DNA from: Kalaharituber pfeilii
Taxonomy: Eukaryota > Ascomycota > Pezizomycetes > Pezizales > Pezizaceae
Direction of reading: 5' to 3'
Assembly (NCBI GenBank): GCA_015179045.1
Contig: WHUZ01000007.1
Span: 1,414,501-1,478,500, forward strand
Length of the DNA: 64,000 nt
In this document: positions 1 through 11,358 of the stretch, piece after piece
Numbering within the stretch: position 1 is the stretch's first letter
Layout: each line of letters starts with the position of its first letter
The notes under the pieces: model-generated
The model's input: only the letters and a program-made list of their open reading frames with translations
The model's database searches: none
What the model was told of the DNA's origin: nothing
Position numbers and translations under genes: made by a program

Positions 1-965
1 TGTTGCGGGCGGTCTTAGGTTCAGATTGGGTAGATATGAACTGGTTTATTGGTAGTAGTCACGAGACTAAGATGTAGAGTCGACTTGTACAGTTTGAGGA
101 AATTATGAGCATAATGATCAATTGGATATGAATAGTACTATGCAGCAAGTAGCGGAGTAAACCAAAGTAACGGTGGCTGTGCAACGTTCGTTGACGCTCT
201 CACGGCGATTTTACTAATATAGCTAAATGTCAGGCTCTTTTTGTCTTTCAATTGACCAAGTTAACTAATAGTTCTGATTGACACAGTAACCACTCAAAAA
301 AGGGAAAGGAAAAAAAAAAAAAAAAGAAAGAAAGAAAATACCTTGATAAAGTTAAGACACTTCTCAACGTTTAACGCTCTTGCAACCTGGATGATCAAAG
401 ATGATAGGCCTATCATTCCAGATGGAATTTCAAGCAGGCGACCATGATCGATATCCTCAAACATTTTTCACACGCGCGAACATCCTTTCGCGGCTGATAA
501 TGTGGAACGGGCTTTGGAGGAATTAGCGAAGTCCACGACCGCAATTGACCACAATTACTTGCCGCAATCGGCGGCGGAAGAAGCAGCCCCTACCAAGCTA
601 TTTACACAACTGCAATGCCCTCTTGGCAGTGACCAAGCGCCTCGTCCGCTAGTGCGCTAGTGGGATGCTGCATAACGCGCTTAGCAAGTGGTAATAGCGT
701 TATATGCAAAACCATCTTCCTTGTTAGATCGAAGGACCCATGTCTTCGTCCACATACAGCCCCTCATTGCAGAATTTCGATACCTAGACAAGCTTTCCAG
801 AACGATTTCCTCAGCTCTGAGATGCCCCTGAGCTTATTCTTGTCATGTCCACCCCACCTCCTTTCCTCGTGCCCCTCCAGCACCTGCAATTTCTTTGCTT
901 CTCTTCACAATCCTCTAGCTCCCTATACAATTATGTGAGGCCCGGCTGCCTCGTCTAACAACTTC
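1..965. other. Non-coding stretch, no gene seen
   Basis: Moderately AT-rich sequence with a purine-rich run near 300-335. A motif CACGAGACTA at about 60-69 resembles the ends of the small inverted-repeat family found elsewhere in this window. The only open frame (660-938) shows no recognisable domain and no gene-like context. Nothing else can be supported here. Confidence 0.6.
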
Positions 966-1409
966 TCAAAAACAGCCGAGGGAAGCGCCTCTGAGGCACC
1001 ATAGCCCTACTTCAGTTGTGGCTCCGTCGTTAAGAACTTGACAGTCTTCATATGAAGTATCCAACACCCTCAACATAGCCGCATACATACAGCTCTCAAA
1101 TATCCTCCATCGTGATGTCGATATGAGCTCTCGTTCAAACTTGGATAAGTCGAAGTCGATTCTTGTGGCGCGGCATTCCGTATCATAACAGTTATCAATT
1201 AGCACGTTTTGAGATTCTTCTTCACATTACCTTTGGCAATAATCTCCACTAATATACGGCGTCTGGTAATCGGCCTGCACATACAGAGGCCGCCGCATTG
1301 CATGGTGATCACCTGCTAAGCCGTTAACTGTCTGCAAGGTTGTGGCCGAGTCGAGGTCGTCTGGATGATTATTGTGTTTCTGTCGCTTCGTGAAAGTGTT
1401 ATGGTTCAT
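966..1409 (-). pseudogene. Possible broken small ORF, family unknown
   Basis: Read on the minus strand from an ATG at 1409, one frame runs to a stop at 966-968 and is interrupted only by a TAA at 1227-1229. Without that stop it would encode about 147 residues, starting MNHNTFTK. I recognise no domain. A single stop in a 148-codon frame may be chance. It may also be a decayed small gene, since TAA can arise from CAA by C-to-T change. It lies divergently opposite the small cysteine-rich ORF at 1666, with about 256 bp between them. Treat this as a weak candidate only. Confidence 0.22.
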
Positions 1410-1665
1410 TTAATCTTTCAACATTTATAGATCTCTTATGTCCCTCGTTATTCGAACTATCTCAAAGCATCGATTGAAGATACCATTCCAAGAAGTCTTC
1501 ACTATAATCAAGCATCCTACCAACCATCACAAGCACGATTCTTCAGTTTCTACTTGCACCAGCACGCAGACGTAAAGAAGCACTCCTTCTTGCCACTCTT
1601 CAATTCGTTCAACGCACCTCGTCAGCCGCAACTTCGTCCATACTGAGTTACATCAAATCGATACA

Positions 1666-2037
1666 ATGTGCCAGATCGTCATTATCAAGTATTCTGGCTG
1701 TGGTTGCGAGATCCACCGTGTAGTTGCTCAATGTAGCATGTCAGATGGTGCAGGCAACTGCTCTGGTACAGTGAGATATGAACGGGCAGTTCAAGAGGGA
1801 GTCTGCAATCAGCACACATGTCAATATTACGCCCGTCCTAGACCTCGTTCACGCTGGGCGGGCGTTACACCTGTGGGAGGAGATGGACAGAAAATTGACA
1901 GTTCTGTATCTTTGAAACGGACTCACCACGGCAAAGGGGAATTAATCGGGCGGGATCAATTGGTTTCTCCAAAGCTAGTTTCGAGGCCGGCCGGCCAACA
2001 AAGAATGCCCTCTTCCTTGAGGTCTCATCAATGCTAG
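1666..2037 (+). CDS. Small cysteine-rich hypothetical protein
   Basis: A 123-residue ORF begins MCQIVIIKYSGCGCEIHR, after a pyrimidine- and CAA-rich leader typical of fungal 5' UTRs. Cysteines are concentrated in the first 57 residues (Cys2, Cys12, Cys14, about Cys23, then GNC, GVC and HTC motifs), followed by an Arg/Pro-rich segment. Many fungi encode short proteins that open with MC and then a CxC near residue 12, so this may be a member. That comparison is from general memory, not a search. There is no signal peptide. The last 50 residues look less constrained, and an unseen intron could change the C-terminus. Function unknown. Confidence 0.4.
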   Translation: MCQIVIIKYSGCGCEIHRVVAQCSMSDGAGNCSGTVRYERAVQEGVCNQHTCQYYARPRPRSRWAGVTPVGGDGQKIDSSVSLKRTHHGKGELIGRDQLVSPKLVSRPAGQQRMPSSLRSHQC

Positions 2038-5000
2038 TTGCAGATGCAGGGCGGTCAAAGATTTAAACATCACCAATCTCTCGTCCAGCAATGGAAAATT
2101 TATAACCAATCTTTTGCATTTCCAAGCAACAACTAGGGAGGTTGTTGTTACCCGGGCTGCGCAATTACCTATACGCATACAGCATATAGAATGGGGTTCA
2201 TTGGTTGGCGTTCTTCTTTTCGTTCATGATAATAACGGTTGTATTGACTATAATATATACCCTGGTGGTTATTTAGAAGTGTTTTTTTGATTTCTGTTTG
2301 GCTTTTGCTTCACTAGTAATGTCTACAAGATTGATGTTTTGTTTCTGGCATGGGATTGTATTTTCTGTGACTTTTCCTATAGAATTTCATATGTTGTCAT
2401 AGATGGTGGACGACTATTCGTGCATAGAGTATCATCTCTTTATTTTTACGTTTTCTGCTATTGTCGGCATGCATGGGCACTGCTTGCGGTATCGATGCTT
2501 TATCTATTTTGTACTATTAATCTCCTCTATGCTTATAATTTAATATTACCCAGTCTTCCAGCAATTTATTTCGAAGGCAAACTTGGCCGAGTATAGTTGA
2601 CTTGTATGCTTGCTGCTCTCGTGCGAGTCGGAGGCTCCCTGGTACCCAATTCCTCAGGCCCAAACTGATGGCAACTTGCGGCTACCGTATTAGGTTAGTT
2701 CATTACCGATAAGGTAATGCCTTGAATCAACTAGCCTTGGCGCAAGTTGATTATAATTTAGATTCGGAGCAAGTTGCCATACTTATCTGGTCTCCGAAGA
2801 ATTTCTGACCACTCAAGCGATTCCTCACCGCCTATATCTAAGTATCGTGAGGCGATTCCAACATGAAGATTTAGTAGGAGCTGACTAATGAAACATAACA
2901 ATGCTTAAGCTAGCAGTCACGGATGTCAAGACTAATGTCACAAAAGCATGCAGTTAAGCAGGTCCACCGCAAACCTCCATGACAAAGATACTGCAGTGAG
3001 GTGAGGCCCAAGGTTAACATACTCTCCTGAGGCAAAGATTTGTACGATTTCAAAGTAAAATGTGCCTATTCAAAGCGTTTGGGGTGAGGATTGCCTAATT
3101 GCGATTAGACTGTATTGAATCTTGGCCTCGGATAAGCTTCTGACAACATGCGTTGCGCAACCCCGTGACCATGCATGCATGTCTCGATGATCGACGCGGC
3201 ACAGCCCTGCAATAGTGGTCTTCGTAACCAGGTTGTATGCACATTCTCCACAAGAAAAAAAAAGTTCGCTAGAACATATGCATGAGGCTAAGTGACTTAT
3301 GTACTACGAATTAAATTTCTTAAACCTGTGCAAACTGCTGCATGGGCCATTGCTTCCCCCACGTTTGGCAACTTTAGGAGATGAAACCTTTGCCTCGCCC
3401 TTGATTCAAAATCCTTTACATAGGACAAGAATTCCTTTAGTCATCAGAATACTCCAGTCCGTTTAGTGCATGTGCAGCCCTTGTCAAATTCTGCAGGTAT
3501 AGCGCAGTGAGTAGTCATTCTTCAGCTGGAACTCTCTACTCAACATTCTGTGCGGTTGACCTATTGGCTGGCACTGCCCCTGCCCAACTGTCGATACTGT
3601 GCAGCCGTCAAGTTGCTTGCATCTATCACCTACTGCTGTAGTGTTTATACTCGAGGAAAGCTTTATCCTATCATATAGAGCTGAAAACTAAGCGCAGACC
3701 CTTCTGCCTTAGCGACAAGACGCGAGGCATACTCCAGGTACATATATCATCACCTGATTTTAGCGAATCCCCATCTCTGGTTCCCACCCACGGGCTTGGG
3801 TGTTTTTATCGTCTACATTGGCAGTGCAGTGCAATTTAACACCGCATTCCGATTCCACCAGGTTGGTTATTTGCAGAGTCACCGAGTCAAATTCTGAATG
3901 CACCCTAAGCCACTACAAGTAACGGAGATATTGCTACCGCCCGAATCGGATACTGTCGTGCAAACGCAATCAAAAGCCGTTAACAGTTATTACGGTTCAG
4001 CTGAAACATGGTCCTTTGATGAATTTCAGATGAGGATTGAATCCCTGTCCAGCCTTCAATCTATGATATCAATTCTCTGATATGATCTACTAAAACGAGT
4101 ACTGTGTTGTAGTTCGACTATGTCGAATTCCTTGTGAGTTAAGGGCATTAGCATATTTTGAAAGGGAAAACAGGCACTAACGTTCAACTGAATTGAGCTT
4201 GCTAGTATCACTTGCCTGTTCGCCACCAACATTCGTGCAGTTCGAATACTATCACGTAATAGTCACCTCAATTCAAAAGTGTATGCCACAATTAAGTAAC
4301 ACAGAAACTAATGCCCTTCCCTACGACCGTAATCATCCAAACCCGCGGCCCTTCACAATCCCACCCATGGGAACCTGTCACATGTCCAAGGCAGCATCTC
4401 ATTGGATCTTCCGCAATTGCTATCCCAATTCTACTAAATACCTGTGTTATTATTCCTGCGGAAAGATCACCATTTGTAATACTTAGGGGACTGATCTGCA
4501 AACTTTATACAACTTATGCGCCTCATGATATATCCAGTAATCCTCTGCCCAGGCCAAAGGCGTGTAATGAGTCACATGTAGTCTACCAGAAACTCCATAC
4601 ATTCAGTCGTAAGCTATGTAGGTATATGGTGGTACATAGCCCAAAGTTCTGCATGCCTCGATCGTATGACTTTTTTTTTTTTAATATCATTACTCGCATG
4701 CCGCCCTAGATCGCATGACAGCATGCAAGGTACATTCTGCAGGCTGCAGTACACTTATGGGATCTACAACGCCTAGTGACTGATACTTGATTATATGTGG
4801 CCTCTCAATCTACAGGTAAGTTCCTCAATACCCAATACGATCGTCATCCAATTCTCTAATGCATTTGTACATCAGTTGCATATACGTACTGCAGAATAAT
4901 CACAAAGCTGATTACAACGGACTTCACATGAAAATCCGGCAACACGTTGCGTTCAGTCTGATGGTTAAATTAATTACAACTTAGAAACGATGCAGCTAGC

Positions 5001-6130
5001 TTTAACAATTTCTAATCTGTATTGGGTGCACGCTTTAAGGATGGAGCTAGTGATTGATGGCATGGATCATCAGGGGACCGCCGTACCACGTAACCTTATC
5101 CAAGTACATGTCGAGACATGAGACTAAACTCGAGACTGCATTCCAAAGCGGCGGTGTGAGAAAAGTATGTACGACTGGACTAAAGCAGAAGAACGTGCTA
5201 AGCGGAATTTCCTAGTTTAGCCTCCTCTATTTTAGCCTCGAGGGGTGGCTTGTGGCTGGTGAGCGCATTATCAGTGTGAATCTAACGCCGCTGACATAAC
5301 AAGCCAAGGCTATCACCACACACATGGCTTTTCTTTTTTCTATCACGTAACCCCGCATACAGGGCGTCAGCGACGGATTACCGCCTGGTTACGAGGCCAG
5401 ATTACCACGATATCATGCTTATAATTAGCACTTCATTGCTACTTCTATTGTTGACATACGCAACAACATGTAATTTGTCTACTAGTATCATACGAGTAAT
5501 CAATAGTCTCATGACCCTCTGGCTGTGAAAAGCGTTTTTGCTAGCATTGAAAAGGTTTTCTCGATTTTGCTACCCAGGGATGTTTCAGGGATTAAAGTCT
5601 TTTAGCATGTGGCACAACCCTGAGCCGGGCAAATGGTGCAATTGAGTTTTTGCTTCGTCAGGGATATGGTTGGGGACATCTTTAACCGGAGTGTGCGTAC
5701 ATGTGGTTCGATGACTAAATACACCTAATTTATGCAGGCATCCTTTCATTTGTTCCGTCCAAGGCTACTTCTTTTATTGATGTTCAGTTAAGTATTATTT
5801 GTGAGAAAATTGTTCTCTTTCAATTGACAGTTTACGAGATATCCTTTCTATAGTATTTCATCTACTTCTACTAGTATAAATCGGTTTATGATCATTGTTC
5901 ACCTACAGTAATGCATATTGAAGGGTTAACTTACAGTACAACGGAATTTCATGTCTATACTGTACTGTTGAATCGCCACAAGAAAACGCACTCCTGCAAC
6001 GTCCACGTGTGTGATAGCATAGTACTACTATCTTGGCATATGCAACGGCTTCCATAAAGTTCTGTACCATAGTTCCGGCGATCACTGCACATCCCTGTCA
6101 AGCGCCATATCCCCCGTCAGAATATATCAA
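2038..6130. other. Gene-poor AT-rich stretch
   Basis: No frame here shows domains, codon bias or splice logic convincing enough to call a gene. ORFs at 2339-2596, 3898-4080 and 4193-4709 are short and compositionally biased. The segment GTAACCCCGCATA near 5346 recurs inverted near 7740, hinting at a dispersed repeat. The sequence looks like decayed intergenic or transposon-derived DNA. Confidence 0.5.
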
Positions 6131-6607
6131 CCCCCGGAGCAAAGCGAGTGGGGTCCTCTTTAAGACAGCCACATGTGGCAGATGCGAGTGCCACACACAC
6201 CTTACGCCACAAAAACCTTACGCCACACACACCCTACGCCACACACAACCCTCGACCAAGCCTCTCTCAAGTACCTCTGTCTATGATACGGCCTGATGGG
6301 GGGGGGCCCCACCTCACCACTCGCTACACCGCGCCTCACTATCGTACTTGGTTACTGAGTCGCACTTGATAAGCCGGCATCATCCACAGCGGACGCGCTA
6401 ACAGGCTTCTTAAGCTACCAACCATCATCTGCCGTGATGGTCTAGTCTTCTATTTTGTACTGTTGGAAAAGCCACGAAAAGCACGGCACCATTACGAAAA
6501 AGTTATAATTGGCTCGCTTAATTTCTCGGCACGCTAAAACCCCCCATTACGCCAGACCCCCCCCCTCACAATGTATCGACCCCCGAGCAAAGCGAGTGGG
6601 GTCCTCT
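6131..6607 (+). repeat. Direct repeat pair, about 450 bp apart
   Basis: The motif CCCCCGGAGCAAAGCGAGTG continuing GGGGTCCTCT occurs at 6131-6159 and, with one base missing, at 6580-6607. Each copy is followed by a related segment (about 6450 and 6660) containing TGTTGGAAAAGCCAC. The arrangement suggests two copies of one decayed repeat. A third related segment lies near 7530-7590 (ACGAAAAA followed by TTATCATTGGCT). Confidence 0.55.
6191..6251 (+). repeat. 16-bp tandem repeat, 3.8 copies
   Basis: Unit CCACACACACCTTACG at 6191-6206, then CCACAAAAACCTTACG at 6207-6222, CCACACACACCCTACG at 6223-6238 and a partial fourth copy to 6251. Divergence is one to three bases per unit. It sits inside the direct-repeat region. 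Confidence 0.85.
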
Positions 6608-7592
6608 CTCAGAACATACGGCTCGCTGGACCGCCGGGGGGCGTGGTACTGCTAGTCTATTATGTTGGAAAAGCCACTAGCTTCATCCGCTTTTCCCCAC
6701 AGCATGGAATGTGCCCCGCACTCATCGATCCGTGAGTACGTATACCCGGTACCGGTTAGGTATTACAACATAACCCAACCCCGTCGATCGGGTATGCAGA
6801 CACATTTTTGTTTTACCTGGCAAATTGCAAGTTAAATAACCCGGCAGATGATACCGAAATGCCGTTACATTGCCGAAAATCCCGATTTGGATTTTTTTTT
6901 TTTTTTTTTTTTTTTTCTTTTGAGTGAAAATATTGGCCTTGGGTAGTCGAGACATGCATGAACTCTGTGCCGGATGGCGCTGCGCCAAGAGACGCCAAGA
7001 GACGGACTGTGTGATATCAAAATGCAACCTTCTGCCACAGAGAATTCAGTACGTATGATAGAAAATCTCCATGGAGACTAGGATACAGAAATTTGTTACA
7101 GATGTCTTGTTGTAGATTTTTAGTTATCCATTATCTCTCCTGTTCTTCAGATTCTGCTTCAACTTCTCAAACTTGCTATATTGGTGCACCATATAATATA
7201 CTACTATGTACATTAAAGAATAACTTCCGTTTTGATTATTTCCATTGGACTCACATTAGAACTCATGTAGTTAGCATAATTCATGACAATAATGCAGTGA
7301 GTTCAAACAATATACTAGTCCTGTAGTTGAAAAATCATGGACGTGAACTGGCTGCGTGAGCTCTGAAGTTGCAACCTGATAGGTCTGATCGGCATGGACA
7401 GGGATGAAAACAGTTAACTTCCGGCACAGAATTGTCCATAATACAGAATATCAAATATTTTATGTCGCTAAGCAAACCTGCACAAGATTACCTAGGTAGG
7501 TACATATGTAAAGCCCTTCGGGTCCCCGGATCAATACCTACTGCTGGTACTAAAACGAACAAAGCGTAGCACGATCACGAAAAAATTATCAT
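6608..7592. other. Non-coding, with a long T-run
   Basis: Contains a run of 23-24 T at about 6893-6916. ORFs at 6722-7027 and 7093-7326 are open mainly through the homopolymer or AT-rich composition. No gene or RNA is supported. Confidence 0.5.
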
Positions 7593-7650
7593 TGGCTTCT
7601 TGCCACAACCACGTGTGTGGCTGGCTTCTCGCCACAACCACGTGTGTGGC
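7593..7650 (+). repeat. 29-bp tandem duplication containing CACGTG
   Basis: Two adjacent 29-bp units (7593-7621 and 7622-7650) differ at one position. Each holds CCACAACCACGTGTGTGG, an imperfect palindrome centred on the E-box-like CACGTG. No gene is adjacent, so a regulatory role is not supported. It may be a transposon-internal repeat. Confidence 0.8.
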
Positions 7651-9252
7651 TAGCTGTTTATTTTAACAGCGCTTCATGGTGTTGCATAATTCACCCCGGT
7701 TAAAGATGTTCCCGATCCCTGCCATAGGCCAGTAGCCATTATGCGGGGTTACATAACCCCCCAAAAAAAGAAAAAAAGAAAAAAAGAAAAGGATGTTCCC
7801 GACCATTACTTCTAATTTTCGATGGTACTAGATAGGTGCAAGTATTGGGCTTGGCATGAGACTACTGGTGTAGATGCATGTTATGCACGGTCCCATGTTA
7901 GCTTAGATCCCATAGAAATATTTTGTCCCTTCCATCCGTAGGATTTTCTAGCGCGTGGCGCGGCTATCCCTGATGGCTCTCTGGGACCATCCAAAAGTTT
8001 GCGAATATAGTCAATTGCAACCTTGGGCAGCACAGTCGATACCTAGTATCTAACTTGTTCATCGATAGTATTAAAAAAAGACATACATCGATACTATCAC
8101 TCATAGCATCCAACTTATTCATTGGTAGCGTCTAAGATCCTTCTTAGCCGCGGCTAAGGTCACTTCAGATAGTGAGTGCAAAGGAAAAAGGGAAGGAGCG
8201 ATGGACATGGATGAAGCAGCGGTGGAGGAGAAAACTTGCTCTGAGAAGTGTGAGGGGAGAACCACCACCACCTCGGGGATCTTTGGTCGTACCATCATTT
8301 ACCCAAAACATGGACATTCTGGCTTCCCGTTCCTGAGGAGGTAGTTTTATTTTGTTAATGTCATATAAAGTGACTTTTTTGCACAGTCTACTAAAATCTG
8401 GCACTTTCCGTCCGATAGCAAGGTTCCGGTATAGAATAAAATACTTGGCAGACAGGGGGCGAAAAAAATTTGCAAATTCAAACAATTACTGAAATAGGAA
8501 ATGAACGAAGTAAACGTCAACTTGTTCACATACCCCGCCAAATAAAATACACCAATATGCTTCGCTCACAAAAACGTCAGGCCTTGAGTGTACTTAAGAA
8601 GGATCAAGTATGTAAATGTCTACTAGGACCAAAGTATGCTGAAGAAAAGTTAAGAGAGTTTGGCATGGTAAGATTACTGTGCTTTAACTCAAGACTTTGA
8701 TATCAAACCTATTATTTAAGGCCAACCAGTAGCTGTATATACTTTGTCAGATATTTTTAAACAAAGTGATAAGGGTTAGCAATTAATCTTGGAAATGGTA
8801 GTATCATACATGGAAAAAGAAGCAACGAAGTGCCCAGTTTCCATTACTTAAACAACATTGCAGCAAGTGATGGTAGCAGCGGTAGCAGCGGTGGCAGTGA
8901 CAGCAGTGGTGGCAGCAGCCGAAGTGTGGAATGGGGTAGTCTAAGGTGTATTAGTATTAGCGCGTCCGGTATAGCAAATATTATCTGTATGGAGACAGGG
9001 GGGTTACTTGTCTGGAGGTTTCTGTCCGATCCGGAATTGTTAGGGCGTCCAGATATGCATAGCAAGGGCGATTTGTATGGGGAACGGATGTGGCAGGCAG
9101 AGGCCATCCGGTATAGCAAGGGTAGACTGTATGTAGCTGCACAGGTGCCTCTCTCCGAACCATAGGGCTTCGGTCTAGGACCCTGCCATAGCGCCATAGC
9201 GAACAGCTGCAAGTGGGGTTATGCTACGTGGAAAAAAAAAAAAAAAAAAAAA
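7651..9252. other. Repeat-derived non-coding stretch
   Basis: Carries a MITE-like end CTTGGCATGAGACTA at 7850-7864, and repeated CGATAGTATT and GTTCATCGATAG motifs at 8040-8130. A segment near 8965-9000 (CCGGTATAGCAAATATTAT, then a G-rich tail) recurs inverted at about 27230-27290. The ORF at 8830-9165 is driven by GGTAGCAGC-type low complexity. An A-run lies at about 9232-9251. No gene is supported. Confidence 0.5.
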
Positions 9253-9666
9253 GCTAAGATCTAGTTAGCAGCGTCTAAGGTATGGTTAGCCGTGTCTAAG
9301 ATCTACAAGTTAGTAGCATCTAAGGTCTGGTTAGCAGCAGCTAAGGTCTAGCTAGCAGTGTCTATGTGAAATCTAGTTAGCGGCAACTGAGGTCAGCAGC
9401 GTCTACGATCTAGTTAGTGGCATCTGAGGTCTGGTTAGCAGCGTCTAAGTACTGTAAGATCTAACTAGTTAGCAGTGTCTAAGATCTAAGTTAGAGCATT
9501 TAAGGTCTGATCTGGTTGGTTAGCTGTGTCTAAGGTCTAGTTAACGGTCTAGTTAGCAGTGTCTAAGATCTACAGTAGTTAGTGGTTGCTGCGTCTAAAG
9601 TTTAGTTAGCAGCATCTAATAGCAGCGTCTAAGATCTAGTTAGTAGCATCTAAGGTCTGATTAGCA
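9253..9666 (+). repeat. Degenerate minisatellite, GTCTAAGGTCTAGTTAGCAGC-like
   Basis: About 400 bp consists almost entirely of imperfect copies of a unit near 21 bp that combines TCTAAGATCTAGTTAGCAG and CATCTAAGGTCTGGTTAGC. Units vary by substitutions and small indels. The array ends exactly where the inverted-repeat terminus at 9667 begins. A short related piece (TAGCGTCTAAG) lies at about 8128. Confidence 0.8.
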
Positions 9667-11358
9667 TGTTCTCGTGCCCAGACTCTCTGGGCACGCTTAA
9701 TTAATTCGTGAAAGGATGAGAGTCTGGTACTAAACATCGGCTCCGGGTTCAAGAACTTCGGAGATGCTAGTATCTCCTTTCACGGCGCTTGCAGTAGAGG
9801 TAGCTTTGCATAAGTACCATTCTAATTTCTGTCCAGATTGCTCCAAAATTGCCGGAGATAGAAACTAAGGGCACTAGTATTATTACATATGACAAAGATG
9901 TTATACACCATCTCCGAGGTCATCTGGATAATATAAGGCTAAGTTGAGAGATAGGCTTGACTAGACTACTCAATGCATCAACTTCTATAGTAGAAGAATG
10001 CATAAGGAATAAAACTATCTCCAAAAACTCTATCACTGAGTAAAAGCCTAATAGTGAGATGTCTTGAGAGGCAATACTATTGATGAGATATCCTCATAGT
10101 CAGACTCTCTTGGCATACTCAATTAATCTGTATAAGGAAGAGAGTCTAGTGTCAAATATCTCTCTGAGCGCCAAGACCACCAGAGCTGGCCTTTAAAAGT
10201 TATTTATCTGCTTCAAATAAGCCACAAGAAGGATTAAGGTTACCGGAGAGAATATTAGGGGCTTTTAGACCTACTCTGATGAGTAACAACCTGACTTGTA
10301 GTGCCCTTTTGGAGCAGAGGTCTGTACTATATTAGTCTGGTTGGCAGTCGTGCCAACCAGACTAGCACTATATGAAGGCTGCTCCGAAGGCCAGAAGCTC
10401 AAAAGTTTCGGAGAAGAGCAATAGACATCGGAGATGAAAATGGTTGTGCTGGGTGCCTTCCCCTAAGGATTTAGGTGAAATTCAAACCCCGGCTTTGAAA
10501 TAAAACCGGGGTCCGTATCTCTGTTTTATTGTTTGATAGAGCGTTCGAAACAATTTTTGGAAAGAGGGGTACCCCCACTTTCAAAATACTGACTTGAATA
10601 AACAATAAACAATAAATTACAAAAGCAGCTAGTTAGAATACACTACTAGAGTAGCATGATTTACTAGTATAAGAACTATACTATAAAGAGGATATGTAAA
10701 TTCACATTTGCATCATTTGCACCTATTCATGCTTGCATATGTAATATCCAGTTATGCATTCTTATCCTCCAGCGAAAAATTTTCACCCCGAGAGTTCAGC
10801 CTCCTCTACTCTTTCACTTTTAGATTCATGATACCTGACTACTACCTAGTGCTTGCCAGCAGAACTTTGACTGCTGTTTCTTAAGACTTAGTGCTCTCTT
10901 TTGGTACTTGCGAGCTCATGTTGTCTTTTGTGGTGAGATTGACAGCTTGTTCGCTGGCTCATATTTTCTGCATTTAAGATGTAATTGTCTGCATAACAAA
11001 AAGCTTTCGAGATTTCTTATTTATTCACGTCCAAGTGCTTAGAGAAACTACTCCCTACTTGCAGTGGAAATGTACCTGGTAAAATTTTGTTTGCACATAA
11101 ATCCTTAGGGGAAGGTGCGCACTGTTAGGTTGCAATATATAAAATATACAGAGCAATTTGGTTTAAGTTGCCAGAGATACTCTACGTCAATATATTGACT
11201 ATCATTTGTAGCATTGCACTAAACTAGCACACTAGTTTAGTCTCATGCGCTAACGAGCTCCGGGACCGGAGCAAAAGTAAGCTAGATCTTGGAGATGTTT
11301 CATTACCAGACTCTCTTCCTTCGTCGAATTAATTAAGCGTGCCAAGAGGGTCTGGGCT
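9667..11358. mobile_element. Candidate non-autonomous transposon with long terminal inverted repeats
   Basis: The left end (9667-9738) and right end (11294-11358) are inverted copies. Both contain GGCACGCTTAATTAATTCG or its complement, flanked by CCCAGAC at one side and GAGAGTCTGGTA at the other. A third, diverged copy of the terminus in left orientation is at about 10087-10160. The left end starts with TGTTCTCGTGCCCAGAC, the signature of the small-element family. The right end lacks the outermost ten bases. A second inverted pair built on CCTTCCCCTAAGGATTTA lies inside (about 10449-10470 and 11097-11118). No transposase frame is present. I see no clear target-site duplication, so nested or truncated elements are possible. 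Confidence 0.6.
10334..10363. repeat. Perfect 13-bp hairpin with 4-nt loop
   Basis: AGTCTGGTTGGCA, loop GTCG, then TGCCAACCAGACT. The palindrome extends imperfectly outward to GGAGCAG near 10315 and CTGCTCC near 10384. It lies inside the 9.7-11.4 kb element and shares TAGTCT with the small-element termini. It could be a small nested element or a cruciform-forming palindrome. Confidence 0.85.

Noticed and set aside
8830..9165. 111-codon Ser/Gly-rich ORF
   Set aside because: Driven by GGTAGCAGC-type low complexity in a repeat-rich region, and overlaps a dispersed repeat.
9253..9666. CRISPR-like array of repeats
   Set aside because: Units are degenerate and contiguous with no unique spacers of constant length, and the genome is eukaryotic.
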